Source: Temperatibacter marinus | GTDB lineage: Bacteria; Pseudomonadota; Alphaproteobacteria; Sphingomonadales; Kordiimonadaceae | NCBI RefSeq assembly: GCF_031598375.1 | Contig: NZ_CP123872.1 | Coordinates: 2,476,501-2,540,500 of the forward strand | Direction: 5' to 3' | DNA length: 64,000 bases | Shown: piece after piece, positions 25,727-34,840 of the stretch | How positions within the stretch are numbered: the first letter of the stretch is position 1 | Layout: every line of letters starts with the position of its first letter | The notes under the pieces: model-generated | Seen by the model: only the letters and a program-made list of their open reading frames with translations | What the model was told of the DNA's origin: nothing | The model's database searches: none | Position numbers and translations under genes: made by a program

Positions 25727-26341
25727 ATGAACAGTGAAAATATGCCCGACTTAAATGGCTTGAAAGATCTATGGCAGGCAGATACAGGACAGAAGGGTGT
25801 CGAACAAGATGTTGCAGAGTTCGTATCAAGAGCCCGTAAAACAGTCTTTAGGCTGAGACTTCTTTTTATGTTTGATATCATTTCTTCCCTGATAGCTATG
25901 GGGGTCCTCGGATTCGTATTAACGATTTCTACGACCGTGCCCTTCCTCTTGTTATTTGCTGTTGGTCAGATTTTTTGTCTCGTCTATCTCTGGTATGCCA
26001 TCAGCACGCGGCGTGGGTTACTCTCTTTTTCTGATGTATCATCTGTTGATTTGATCGCCTTGGAAATGAAACGTGCTCAGCGCCTCATTCACTATATAAA
26101 TTTCAATTTCTGGATGGTTATTCCTATGACTTTGATTACTTTTCTTGCTTTATGGGGGCTTGCTGACATGAAACAATCGTGGTCTCATGAGGATGTACTC
26201 TTTGCTATTTATGTTTATGGAGGCCTATATCTTAGCCTTTTACCCTTAGCTGTATGGGCCGAACGAGTGAAGCGAAAGCAATATATAAAAATTAATGAAT
26301 ACAGTATGTTAATTAAAGCAATTGAAGATAATACTTACTGA
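25727..26341 (+). CDS. Membrane protein, possible anti-sigma factor
   Basis: A 204-residue protein with a soluble N-terminal region of about 45 residues and four predicted TM helices (around 46-70, 71-90, 125-145 and 158-178). No zinc-finger (ZAS) motif is seen. No family is recognised. Its position two bases after a sigma factor gene suggests it sequesters that factor at the membrane, but this is inference. Its 3' end overlaps the convergent mnmC by seven bases. Confidence 0.7.
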   Translation: MNSENMPDLNGLKDLWQADTGQKGVEQDVAEFVSRARKTVFRLRLLFMFDIISSLIAMGVLGFVLTISTTVPFLLLFAVGQIFCLVYLWYAISTRRGLLSFSDVSSVDLIALEMKRAQRLIHYINFNFWMVIPMTLITFLALWGLADMKQSWSHEDVLFAIYVYGGLYLSLLPLAVWAERVKRKQYIKINEYSMLIKAIEDNTY

Positions 26342-28263
26342 CTATCACGTCGAATAATGTCTCGTTTCAGAAAACGGCCGGGGCAAAGTAAGCTCGTAAT
26401 TTCTTTTGGAACTGGGCAAGGTTCACTCGTAATCAGGGCAGCAAGATAAGCAGCACAAAGCGGTGCATACTGTAGCCCCTTTGACCCTAATCCTGACAAG
26501 ATATATAGACCTTTTTGATATTCTAGTGTTTCACTAGGGGGGAAGGTTTTATCTTGACTTAAGGGACGTAAAGCCTGTTCCCACTGTTTGAAATTTGGCA
26601 CTTTCCCCACGCTGGGTAACTGATCAATTGTTGTGCACCGCATACCAACAAATGTGTCTGTGATTAGGCTTTCTCCAATGTTGATATCAAGGGCTTGATT
26701 AAGCTTTTGGATGATACCTAACGAATCCTCTGTATTGACGGCTTGCCAAGTATCAAGATTAGGCGCCCGGTTAAAGGAGGAGCCAGCAATTCTTTTATTT
26801 GGAAACTCTGGATCTCTGTCACTTAAATAGCCACCAAAACTATGTGTTCCTTTAGGGATGATTTTATCTGTGTCTTCAAGGGTAACGAGTTGGCCGCGGT
26901 TCGGCCTAAGTCTCATCGGAGATAGCTTATGAAACCGACTTGTTTCATAGCCGGTTGCAAGGAGGAGGTCGGAAAAGTCGTTAGGAACGTCCCCGGATGA
27001 AGACTGTAAGGACCATCTATTAGTGTCTTCCTTAAATTTATAGTCTGTAATAGTGGCAGGAATAACGTCTATATCATCCAAAAGGAAATTCAGGAGTTTT
27101 TGAGTGTTATAGCAACTGCTTGATGGCAATAGAAGTTTGCCTCCTTTGATTTGAATAAGAGTGGGCGGTAAATCCAAATGTGCAACTAGTCTTTTAAAGC
27201 GCTCTAATTCATTCTCCTTAATGGGGTATTGTTGGATACTTGAATTCCCAATACGTGCCATTCTTAGAGCAGGGTGCTGACTGCTTGTAAGATAACTTGA
27301 TAATAAGAAGTCTGAGAGAGCTGTTTCTTCTAACATGAACCGGGGTGCAAGAATAGCAGCGGGCACTTGAGAGGCTGTATGGGTTGTCTCCCCTTGAAAG
27401 ACTGTTACGGCAATACCCCTTTGTCTGAGTGCATAGGCGGTAAAGGCACCTGCAAAGCCAGCCCCTATAATAGCGACAGATCGTTCTTGAGCTTTCATGG
27501 GCGTCGGCCATGAATGATGGGCGGCAGTTGCGTCGCCCCTTTCAGGTGAAAAAGTTCCAAGCAACCTTTCTCGCTTGCGTCCATATCCTGGTGCTTTTCT
27601 CATATCAAATCCAACGGACTGAAGACCGCGCCGAACAAAACCTGCTGCTGTAAAAGTAGCTAACTTTGCCCCCACCTTTGATAGTCGCCCTAACTGGGCG
27701 AAGACCTCATCAGACCACATGTCAGGATTTTTAGCTGGAGCAAAGCCGTCTAAATACCATGCATCCACTTTTGCTTGAACAGTTGGAAGCATTAGAGTGA
27801 TATCGCCGTAGATTAACAGCAAAGTTACTTTACCGTCATCAAAGCTGCAGACATGATATCCGCTTTTAGCAACTGGATATTGATCTCGCAGTTGATTTGA
27901 ATAAGAAGCTAAGTCTGGAAGGTGGGAATGTGCTTCTTCTAAGGCCTCTTTGTCTAGAGGGTATTTCTCAAAAGATATGAACATGAGTCGGCCTTTTGGA
28001 TCGAGCTCACGATATGTTTTCCAAGTTTGAAGGAAATTTAACCCTGTTCCGAAACCAGTTTCGCCAATGACATAACATGCCGAACGGCTCGATTGAGCTG
28101 CAAGAGCTTCAGGGAGATCAATGCCGTTAATAAAAACATGATTGGTTTCTGCGATACCAGATCCTTTAGAAAAGTAGACATCATCAAAGACAGGCGATAC
28201 AGGGGTCCCATCTTTCCATTCTAGGTCACTAATCGTAATCTTATTTGTCTTCTTTGAGGTCAT
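26335..28263 (-). CDS. mnmC: Bifunctional tRNA 5-(methylaminomethyl)-2-thiouridine synthesis protein MnmC
   Basis: A 642-residue fusion. The N-terminal domain (about 1-240) is the methyltransferase DUF752 part (FGTGLNFLQTW, YLDGFAPAKNPDMWSDEVF); the C-terminal FAD oxidoreductase begins with IIGAGFAGAFTAYAL near 265 and ends with the GLGSKGLQYAPL region. It finishes the wobble-uridine modification in Lys, Glu and Gln tRNAs. Both domains look intact and the length is usual. The gene converges on and overlaps the previous one by seven bases. Confidence 0.93.
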   Translation of the reverse strand: MTSKKTNKITISDLEWKDGTPVSPVFDDVYFSKGSGIAETNHVFINGIDLPEALAAQSSRSACYVIGETGFGTGLNFLQTWKTYRELDPKGRLMFISFEKYPLDKEALEEAHSHLPDLASYSNQLRDQYPVAKSGYHVCSFDDGKVTLLLIYGDITLMLPTVQAKVDAWYLDGFAPAKNPDMWSDEVFAQLGRLSKVGAKLATFTAAGFVRRGLQSVGFDMRKAPGYGRKRERLLGTFSPERGDATAAHHSWPTPMKAQERSVAIIGAGFAGAFTAYALRQRGIAVTVFQGETTHTASQVPAAILAPRFMLEETALSDFLLSSYLTSSQHPALRMARIGNSSIQQYPIKENELERFKRLVAHLDLPPTLIQIKGGKLLLPSSSCYNTQKLLNFLLDDIDVIPATITDYKFKEDTNRWSLQSSSGDVPNDFSDLLLATGYETSRFHKLSPMRLRPNRGQLVTLEDTDKIIPKGTHSFGGYLSDRDPEFPNKRIAGSSFNRAPNLDTWQAVNTEDSLGIIQKLNQALDINIGESLITDTFVGMRCTTIDQLPSVGKVPNFKQWEQALRPLSQDKTFPPSETLEYQKGLYILSGLGSKGLQYAPLCAAYLAALITSEPCPVPKEITSLLCPGRFLKRDIIRRDSQ

Positions 28264-28351
28264 GCATCAGTCATACAAATTTAGCCGACTTTTGTCTTTA
28301 TTAAATGTGCATGAATAGTTAGATTAGGGTAATTAATTTGTGGAGTGAACA

Positions 28352-28873
28352 ATGATATTTGAATTGGATGGTATTCAACCAGTCTTAAAGGATGAAACCG
28401 TATGGATAGCAGAGACTGCTTCTGTCATAGGAAACGTGCATTTAGAGAAAAACTCTAGCATCTGGTTTAACGCTGTAATACGCGGTGATAATGATCCAAT
28501 TACGATTGGCGAAAACAGCAATATTCAAGATGGATCTATTCTACATACAGACCCAGGAAAGCCGATTACCATTGGTAAAAATGTTACGGTAGGTCATATG
28601 GTTATGCTTCATGGCTGCGAAATTGGAGATAATAGTTTGATTGGGATGGGGGCCACCATTCTTAATGGAGCAAAAATCGGAAATAATTGTATTGTTGGGG
28701 CCAATGCTCTCATAACAGAGGGTAAAGAATTTCCTGATGGTACCCTGATTCTTGGATCTCCTGCAAAAGCTGCAAGAGAGGTCTCAGAACACGATAGATT
28801 ATTGCTTGAAATGTCATCAAAAGTTTACGTTGCTAATGCAGATCGCTTTAAAAAGGGTTTAAAGAAAGTTTGA
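28352..28873 (+). CDS. Gamma carbonic anhydrase family protein (left-handed beta-helix)
   Basis: A 173-residue hexapeptide-repeat protein: [37 protein letters not shown] with zinc-ligand histidines spaced as in gamma carbonic anhydrases/YrdA, then [15 protein letters not shown] and a C-terminal helix. A GGAG site precedes the ATG. The physiological activity of many YrdA/PaaY-like members is uncertain. Confidence 0.88.
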   Translation: MIFELDGIQPVLKDETVWIAETASVIGNVHLEKNSSIWFNAVIRGDNDPITIGENSNIQDGSILHTDPGKPITIGKNVTVGHMVMLHGCEIGDNSLIGMGATILNGAKIGNNCIVGANALITEGKEFPDGTLILGSPAKAAREVSEHDRLLLEMSSKVYVANADRFKKGLKKV

Positions 28874-28927
28874 GTTTGATTTTCATTGAAACCTCTATAT
28901 CAATACACTAATTATTAGTTCTTATTA

Positions 28928-29929
28928 ATGAACCTCCTAACCTCAATGATTATGGTAAACAGTTTGATACAAGTTGATGAGTTAAAACACGTTGATCGCA
29001 TCGCGCGCATTGAGATTGCCCGCAAGGTTGGTCGTATTATTCAACGTGAACAGAGTAAACACGATAGTGTTGACACCGATGAGAAAGAAGCAGCTGTTGA
29101 GATGGCAAGACTTCTCATTGAAGATGCTTCTATTGCTGTCAGAGAGGCGCTTTCCCTTGAACTGCGTCAGTGTCAGTACCTTCCAAAGGATTTAATTGAC
29201 AGCATAGTCTCTGATATCGACCAAATTGCAATGCCTTTTCTTGTTGCCTCTGATGCAATTGATGACGGTTTTTTAGAACAGATGGTTCATGATTTCGGGG
29301 AAGCTGTTCAAGAGGCCATTGCCAAAAGAGATGGTTTGTCAGAACAAGTCAGTTTTGCAATCTGTGATGTTGCTGGTCGGGATGCCGTTGAGAATTTAAT
29401 GGATAACGAGACAGCCGATGTCTCTAAGCGATCTGCAAAACGTGTTATTGATCGATTTACTGAAGATATTCCTCTTTTAGATAGGTTAGCCCAGCGGGCC
29501 GATTTATCAATCGATGTGGTCGAAAATTTAATTTTCAAATTGTCTCGTCAATATTCAGAATATTTGATGCAAAGGTTTAATCTATCAGAAGATTATTCAT
29601 CTTATTTGACGACAATGGCCAATCGTACTGTCTTTATTTCTACCTTAAACATATCTCCGGTGAGAGAAATTCATAATTATATGGAGCAATTACATTCCGT
29701 AGGGCAGCTTTCTGCAGACCGACTTCTTGGCTATCTCCAGAGTAGTCATATCCGACTGTTTACTTCTGCTTTAGCTGTCATGGCTGATAGAAAATATGAA
29801 GTTGTGGATCAAGCCCTGAATGTTGGTGGAAAACAAGCCTTGAATCGTCTTATGAATGAAGCTAAAATTCCCGCAAACATTAGCGGCGTATTAAGTGTTG
29901 CTTTTGAACGTCAAGTGAATGTTCGATAA
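28928..29929 (+). CDS. DUF2336 family protein
   Basis: A 333-residue, mostly helical, soluble protein with no signal peptide. HEAT-like helical pairs such as LIEDASIAVREALSLEL and the overall composition match the alphaproteobacterial DUF2336 family, of unknown function. The start is unsure: no clear ribosome-binding site precedes 28928, and in-frame ATGs follow at residues 7 and 9. The following acyltransferase gene starts 17 bases after the stop. Confidence 0.7.
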   Translation: MNLLTSMIMVNSLIQVDELKHVDRIARIEIARKVGRIIQREQSKHDSVDTDEKEAAVEMARLLIEDASIAVREALSLELRQCQYLPKDLIDSIVSDIDQIAMPFLVASDAIDDGFLEQMVHDFGEAVQEAIAKRDGLSEQVSFAICDVAGRDAVENLMDNETADVSKRSAKRVIDRFTEDIPLLDRLAQRADLSIDVVENLIFKLSRQYSEYLMQRFNLSEDYSSYLTTMANRTVFISTLNISPVREIHNYMEQLHSVGQLSADRLLGYLQSSHIRLFTSALAVMADRKYEVVDQALNVGGKQALNRLMNEAKIPANISGVLSVAFERQVNVR

Positions 29930-29946
29930 GGATTTTTACGCTTTTT

Positions 29947-30540
29947 ATGTCTCAGCGTACGCTCATATTTGATAACCGATTTTGGTCTGCAGTCATGAAA
30001 ATGATTGGTCAGACGTATATTAAAATGTCTGGTTGGAAAATAGACTTTAATGGAGTCCCAGCGAAAAAGATCGTTATCATCGCTGCACCTCATACAAGCA
30101 ATTGGGATTTTCCTATTTTTATGGCTTTTGTTTTTACCCTTGGCTTGCGCATTAGATATTTAGGTAAGGATAGTCTTTTTAACATCCCTCTGATAGGCAG
30201 ATTATTTTATTATCTTGGTGGATTCCCCGTTGAAAGACAATCCATCAAGGCCAATGCAATTATTGATACTGCTGTTGATCTTTTTGATCAACATGATGAA
30301 TTAATCTTAGGAATTGCTCCTGAGGGGACGCGGTCAAAGGTTAAGAGATTTAAAACTGGATTTTACCGTATTGCATTACAAGCGAATGTACCTATTGGTT
30401 TTGCCTACTTAGATTCCAAGACAAAAATGGTCGGCATGAGTCAGAAAACATTCATCCCTACTGGGGATTTGGACAAGGATCTGGCCGAAATACAAGCCTT
30501 CTACGCTGATAAAACAGGTGTTAAGCCAACAAATCAATAG
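29947..30540 (+). CDS. 1-acylglycerol-3-phosphate acyltransferase-like (PlsC domain) protein
   Basis: A 197-residue PlsC-domain acyltransferase. The HX4D catalytic motif is H49-TSNW-D54 and the acceptor-binding EGTRS motif lies near residue 126, followed by FKTGFYRIAL. It should transfer acyl groups to a lysophospholipid or similar acceptor at the inner membrane. It is shorter than house-keeping PlsC and may be an accessory paralogue. Confidence 0.88.
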   Translation: MSQRTLIFDNRFWSAVMKMIGQTYIKMSGWKIDFNGVPAKKIVIIAAPHTSNWDFPIFMAFVFTLGLRIRYLGKDSLFNIPLIGRLFYYLGGFPVERQSIKANAIIDTAVDLFDQHDELILGIAPEGTRSKVKRFKTGFYRIALQANVPIGFAYLDSKTKMVGMSQKTFIPTGDLDKDLAEIQAFYADKTGVKPTNQ

Positions 30541-30562
30541 GTTAGACGTTTGGTGCCTATTG
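30535..30562. terminator. Possible bidirectional terminator with both stop codons in its arms
   Basis: CAATAGG at 30535-30541 pairs with CCTATTG at 30556-30562, a 7-bp stem with a 14-nt loop. TTT follows on the + strand. The left arm holds the TAG of the acyltransferase and the right arm the stop of the converging methyltransferase-like gene. Confidence 0.4.
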
Positions 30563-31261
30563 TTTCTTCCGCCATACAAGATACCGGATTGTAACACCAT
30601 CACGTATACTTCGCCTTAATTTATGACTTTGCTCAACAATGTCTAAGGTCTTTTTTGCAAGGCTAATCGCATCATCGGCGGGCTGCCATTCATTCAAATT
30701 AAAATAAGCTTTTCTTATCTGTTCCGATGTTTGTTTGGTGACATTTACATTTTCAATCAAATCGAAATGATCAGGCAAATTATTCTTCTGTTTAGGAAGC
30801 TTATTAGAAACTTGAGAATAGAGAAAATAGCCTTTAGATTTCACCATCATCTGGATGCGGCTTGTCCATTCTTGTTGTTCTCTAAAAGATCGAAGATCAT
30901 CTAAACAGATGAGTGCATCAAAACTTAGCCTCTCAATACGTATGGGGTCTGTTAAATGTTTGTCAGAATCAAGCTTTAGTCGAGGGTGAGTGCCCAGAGT
31001 ATTGTACATATGGTCGAAACATTCAGCACGGCCTTCGAATGCTTCTACTTCATAACCGCGCTCAAGTAGACCTTTAACAAGGCGTCCACCACCGGGTCCA
31101 ATAACTCCAATCTTGGCATTTTCAGGAAGCTGCATGCCCGTGGTAATAGTATCAATCTGGTCCAAGACAATGGGACGCTCACAGTAGTCTAAATCTTGAC
31201 CATTAAACATTAAGTCTAGCGAGAGCGAAAATGCGAGTGATTCATCCATAGCGTGTTCCAT
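30557..31261 (-). CDS. Class I SAM-dependent methyltransferase-like protein
   Basis: A 234-residue protein whose central part looks like a Rossmann methyltransferase: KIGVIGPGGGRLVKGLLERG as motif I, VEAFEGR as the acidic strand-2 end, and FDALICLDDL as motif II. The substrate is not recognised; the N- and C-terminal regions show no familiar domain. Start may be at 31261 or the ATG four codons later (31249). It converges on the acyltransferase gene. Confidence 0.65.
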   Translation of the reverse strand: MEHAMDESLAFSLSLDLMFNGQDLDYCERPIVLDQIDTITTGMQLPENAKIGVIGPGGGRLVKGLLERGYEVEAFEGRAECFDHMYNTLGTHPRLKLDSDKHLTDPIRIERLSFDALICLDDLRSFREQQEWTSRIQMMVKSKGYFLYSQVSNKLPKQKNNLPDHFDLIENVNVTKQTSEQIRKAYFNLNEWQPADDAISLAKKTLDIVEQSHKLRRSIRDGVTIRYLVWRKKQ

Positions 31262-31462
31262 ATTTATACAGGCCGTTCATCTATTAAATCCATAGAAAAG
31301 CTCTATAGACAGTTTTTCAATATCCTAAATCAAAGTATTTCCATAGTTTTATCTAAAATTTTAAATAAACTTATCGCAATCTAGAGACAAATTGGATTTC
31401 CATTCAACTTTCGTTCAGCTTTATAGTCTTAGTCTATACTTATATTTGTAGGGGAGTATGGA

Positions 31463-33889
31463 ATGAAGCATCATAAATTTCATTTATTATTCAGCGTAGC
31501 GGCTTTAACTTTATTATCGGCTTGCGGTGGAAGTGGCGGCGGAGGCAGTACGACCACTCCATTGCCGCAACCTGTTATCCCGACGCTCCCCACAGTCTCT
31601 GCGGACGATTACCGGACTGCTGAATATAATACTAATTGGGCCTTAGACGCTGTTAATGCAGCAGAAGCATACGCAAGCGGATACACGGGTAAAGGCGTAA
31701 AAATTGGAGTTGTGGACTTTAACTTTCTTTTAGAGAGTGATGATATTAACTATGCAAACTCAAGTGTGGGGCGCCAACAACAATGGGTTGATATTTACGA
31801 AGCTCAAATTGGGGATGAAGCTTCAACAACACCCCACGGTCATTCTGTTGCCATGGTTGCAGCGGGAGTGAAGGATGATCAAGGTGTGCACGGTTTGGCT
31901 TTTGATGCAGAAGTCATAGCTGTGGACTTTTTCTCTGGTGTAAATTTGGAAACTTCAACAGCAAATGGGGTTACCACATATACAGCCAACCCTTATCGTT
32001 ATGCTGTCGAGCAAGGTGCTAAGGTCGTAAACAAGTCGCTTGGCTACGATGAAGACGACTTTATAACGAATCCCCCAGTCGTTTCAGAACGATTTCGGAA
32101 TGAAGTTGATGCTTTTGTGGTCCTAGATGGCGGCCTATTGGTAACATCAGCTGGCAATAACAGCGACCCTGAGCCTTCCTTGTCTAATTTAGATACATTG
32201 AATACCCTAAGGGAAAATGATTTGCTGGATGGTCCTGGTGCTTTCATCATGGTCGGGGCCGTTGACGAGAATAACATTATCACCGACTTTTCAGATCGAG
32301 CAGGTACGGGTGACAGTCAAAACCATTTTATGGTAGCACCTGGCGTGCGCATTGTATCATACTGGGATACAGAGACTGAGGGTCCCGGTTTATACGAATT
32401 AAGGGGAACCTCATTCTCTGCACCGCTTGTCTCTGGTGCCGCTGCTTTACTTTGGCAGAGATGGCCAACACTGACAGCTGCTGAAATTCGTCAGATCTTA
32501 TTCGATACAGCAACAGACCTCGGTGAAGCAGGTGTGGACTCGATTTACGGTCATGGTTTACTTAATGTGCAAAATGCTGTGTCTGCTCAAGGGACTGCAA
32601 AAATTGCTTCTATATCGTCGCCGTCTGGTTTTTCAGCACGAAATAGTGTCATTCAACTTCCAGGATCATTTGGAGACGGCCTTGCACTTGCGTCAGCGCT
32701 TTCAAGTGTCACTGTTTTTGATAAGTATAATCGTGATTTTCAAATGGATTTAGCAGGAGGTATTTATAGAAGCCTCTCTACGCCTCATTTAATGTCTTAT
32801 CTTACACAAGGAGAAGGTTGGCATACAGACAATCTTAAAACACCGCTTGGTTATCTGAATTTTAGCTATAATTTTGATCAATCTCTTGATGCCTATATGG
32901 ACCGAAGCGGCTATTTCGGAGAGCAACAAAAGAATAGGGTTCAAGAAGTATCCACTGTTTTTGAATTCAGTGCAGACTCATTGCCAATTTTAGGACCTGG
33001 TGTTTCTTACCGAATGGGCTTCGGGAGCAGTCTATCGACAGTTCTGGATCGGGAAGGGGATGTTTCCAATTCGGAAAGCTATATAGGACGTGAATTAATT
33101 CGAAAAGATAATGGTGCATTTAACTTTAGCAAAGATGTCTATGCTCTTGTTAAAAAACAGATATCTGATCATTCATTTATTCAGGTTGGCATAGCAGCAG
33201 GCTCAATACGAGAGACAAATTCTGTCTCTCAGTCTGGGCATGCCCTGAGCCCCCTTTCAGGGCTATCAGCAATCAATTCAGCCATTCATTCAGCAGTCTT
33301 TTCCTATGGATATCGCCGTAAAAAGTTTAGATATGCAGTTGATATTGGCGTTGTAAATGAACTAGGCAGTGTTCTCGGTGGCCAATCTGTTGGTGCCTTT
33401 GCTTTCGGAGAAGGGTCAGAAACTGTCTACGGTAGATTAAGATATCATCAGGCTTTAGGACAGACCTTGGCCTTTCAGGGGGCTCTTACTTTGGGCCTAA
33501 GTCAGATCAAGGGACTTAATCAATCTCTCTTTAGTGATTTTAAAGATGTAACCCTATCAAGCTGGAAAATGTCATTGGCGAAAAGTGATTTTATTCATTC
33601 CAAAGACACGTTAAAACTCTCACTTTATCAACCGCTCAGGGTTGAAAAGGCCATGGTTGATGTAACCTACGGACAGGGAGTGGACTGGGCTGTGAGTGAC
33701 TCTGTGCTCTATAGCCGGGTGAATTTAGATTTAAGTCCTACAGGAAGGGAAGTATCCTCAGAAATTACTTACCAGCTCTCCCTGCTTGATTTTCAGTTTG
33801 GTTTAGCTATGGCTTATCGTGTAGATGCAGGACATCGAGAAGGCCTCAAGGATCTCTTGAGCGCTGTAACGATAAAATATAGGTTTTAA
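31463..33889 (+). CDS. Lipoprotein S8 (subtilisin) serine protease with autotransporter barrel, NalP-like layout
   Basis: An 808-residue protein. A type II signal with lipobox LSAC places the acylated cysteine at C21, followed by a Gly/Ser linker. The subtilase domain (about 45-385) has the triad D85 (VVDFN), H125 (PHGHSVA) and S317 (GTSFSAPLV). After about residue 520 come alternating hydrophobic strands ending in IKYRF, as in autotransporter beta-barrels. This combination is known from NalP-type proteases, which process surface proteins. It has its own upstream region with a GGGGAG site; AT-rich sequence upstream may hold the promoter. Confidence 0.88.
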   Translation: MKHHKFHLLFSVAALTLLSACGGSGGGGSTTTPLPQPVIPTLPTVSADDYRTAEYNTNWALDAVNAAEAYASGYTGKGVKIGVVDFNFLLESDDINYANSSVGRQQQWVDIYEAQIGDEASTTPHGHSVAMVAAGVKDDQGVHGLAFDAEVIAVDFFSGVNLETSTANGVTTYTANPYRYAVEQGAKVVNKSLGYDEDDFITNPPVVSERFRNEVDAFVVLDGGLLVTSAGNNSDPEPSLSNLDTLNTLRENDLLDGPGAFIMVGAVDENNIITDFSDRAGTGDSQNHFMVAPGVRIVSYWDTETEGPGLYELRGTSFSAPLVSGAAALLWQRWPTLTAAEIRQILFDTATDLGEAGVDSIYGHGLLNVQNAVSAQGTAKIASISSPSGFSARNSVIQLPGSFGDGLALASALSSVTVFDKYNRDFQMDLAGGIYRSLSTPHLMSYLTQGEGWHTDNLKTPLGYLNFSYNFDQSLDAYMDRSGYFGEQQKNRVQEVSTVFEFSADSLPILGPGVSYRMGFGSSLSTVLDREGDVSNSESYIGRELIRKDNGAFNFSKDVYALVKKQISDHSFIQVGIAAGSIRETNSVSQSGHALSPLSGLSAINSAIHSAVFSYGYRRKKFRYAVDIGVVNELGSVLGGQSVGAFAFGEGSETVYGRLRYHQALGQTLAFQGALTLGLSQIKGLNQSLFSDFKDVTLSSWKMSLAKSDFIHSKDTLKLSLYQPLRVEKAMVDVTYGQGVDWAVSDSVLYSRVNLDLSPTGREVSSEITYQLSLLDFQFGLAMAYRVDAGHREGLKDLLSAVTIKYRF

Positions 33890-33924
33890 GAGCTAAATTA
33901 TTAAGCATTTTAGTGCTTTTATAG

Positions 33925-33952
33925 TTGACAGGCGCAGGGTTTTCCTTATAAC
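33925..33952 (+). promoter_or_regulatory. Probable sigma-70 promoter of rpsD
   Basis: TTGACA (33925-33930), a 16-nt spacer and TATAAC (33947-33952) lie 137 bases before the rpsD start. No other strand or gene competes for it. Confidence 0.6.
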
Positions 33953-33991
33953 CGCGCTATCTGTTATGAGACAGTGTAAAAATTAATGAAT

Positions 33992-34018
33992 GGTCAGGAC
34001 AGTTTATGATCCTGTACC
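33992..34018 (+). promoter_or_regulatory. Hairpin in the rpsD leader
   Basis: GGTCAGGA pairs with TCCTGTACC (one bulged T) around a 10-nt loop, within the long 5' leader. S4 controls its own operon translationally in several bacteria, but no known S4-binding pseudoknot was recognised, so a regulatory role is only possible. Confidence 0.3.
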
Positions 34019-34088
34019 GCACAGACACTATAGTGCAGCGATTTAATGTCAGCACCCGTCTGTGGCGCAAGTTTTAAGGAGCGATTCA

Positions 34089-34700
34089 ATGACAAAGCGT
34101 ATTCAAGCGAAATATAAAATTGACCGCCGTATGGGCGAAAATATCTGGGGCCGTTCTAAGTCTCCTGTGAACACACGCGACTATGGCCCAGGCCAACACG
34201 GTCAGCGTCGTAAAGGGAAACTTTCTGACTTCGGTATTCAGCTTCGTGCAAAACAGAAGCTTAAAGGCTACTATGGTAACATTTTGGAAAAACAATTCCT
34301 TCGTTATTATAAGGAAGCTGTTCGTCGTAAAGGCGATACAGGTGAAAACTTAATTGGTATTCTTGAGTGTCGTCTCGATGCAATTGTTTATCGTTCTAAG
34401 TTTGTCCCAACAGTTTTTGCTGCGCGTCAATTTGTAAACCACGGCCATGTTTTGGTAAACGGTAAGAAATGTAACATTCCTTCTCGTCAAATCCAAGCTG
34501 GTGATGTTGTAGAAATTCGTGAGAAGTCTACTGGCATTCCAATGGTAATTGCAGCACGTGATACAGCTGAGCGTGACATTCCAGAGTATATTGCTCTGAG
34601 TGGTAACAAAGCGACATTTGTCCGTGTCCCAACACTTGACGAAGTACCTTACCCAGTTGTAATGGAACCAAATCTAGTGGTGGAATTCTACTCTCGTTAA
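34089..34700 (+). CDS. rpsD: 30S ribosomal protein S4
   Basis: A 203-residue S4: [20 protein letters not shown] at the start, [22 protein letters not shown], and the S4 RNA-binding domain ([28 protein letters not shown]). It binds 16S rRNA early in small-subunit assembly. The frame extends to 34062, but AAGGAG nine bases before the ATG at 34089 fixes the start. It stands alone, not in the alpha operon, as is usual for alphaproteobacteria. Confidence 0.97.
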   Translation: MTKRIQAKYKIDRRMGENIWGRSKSPVNTRDYGPGQHGQRRKGKLSDFGIQLRAKQKLKGYYGNILEKQFLRYYKEAVRRKGDTGENLIGILECRLDAIVYRSKFVPTVFAARQFVNHGHVLVNGKKCNIPSRQIQAGDVVEIREKSTGIPMVIAARDTAERDIPEYIALSGNKATFVRVPTLDEVPYPVVMEPNLVVEFYSR

Positions 34701-34728
34701 TCACGAGTTTAGACGCTATACATTTTGG

Positions 34729-34757
34729 AAAGGCTGTTCCTTTGGGACAGCCTTTTT
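34729..34757 (+). terminator. Rho-independent terminator of rpsD
   Basis: AAAGGCTGTTCC pairs with GGGACAGCCTTT (one T-G pair) around a TTT loop and is followed by further Ts, 28 bases after the rpsD stop. Confidence 0.88.
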
Positions 34758-34840
34758 CATTGTGATCTACCCTTTAAGAGATTGACTTTATCAGTGGTTA
34801 TCGCCTTTATTAAAGCAATAAGACAATGTGAGAGGCGCCT

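Noticed and set aside
33903-33920. AAGCA/TGCTT hairpin after the autotransporter gene as a terminator
   Set aside because: Stem of only five base pairs with two following Ts; too weak to call.
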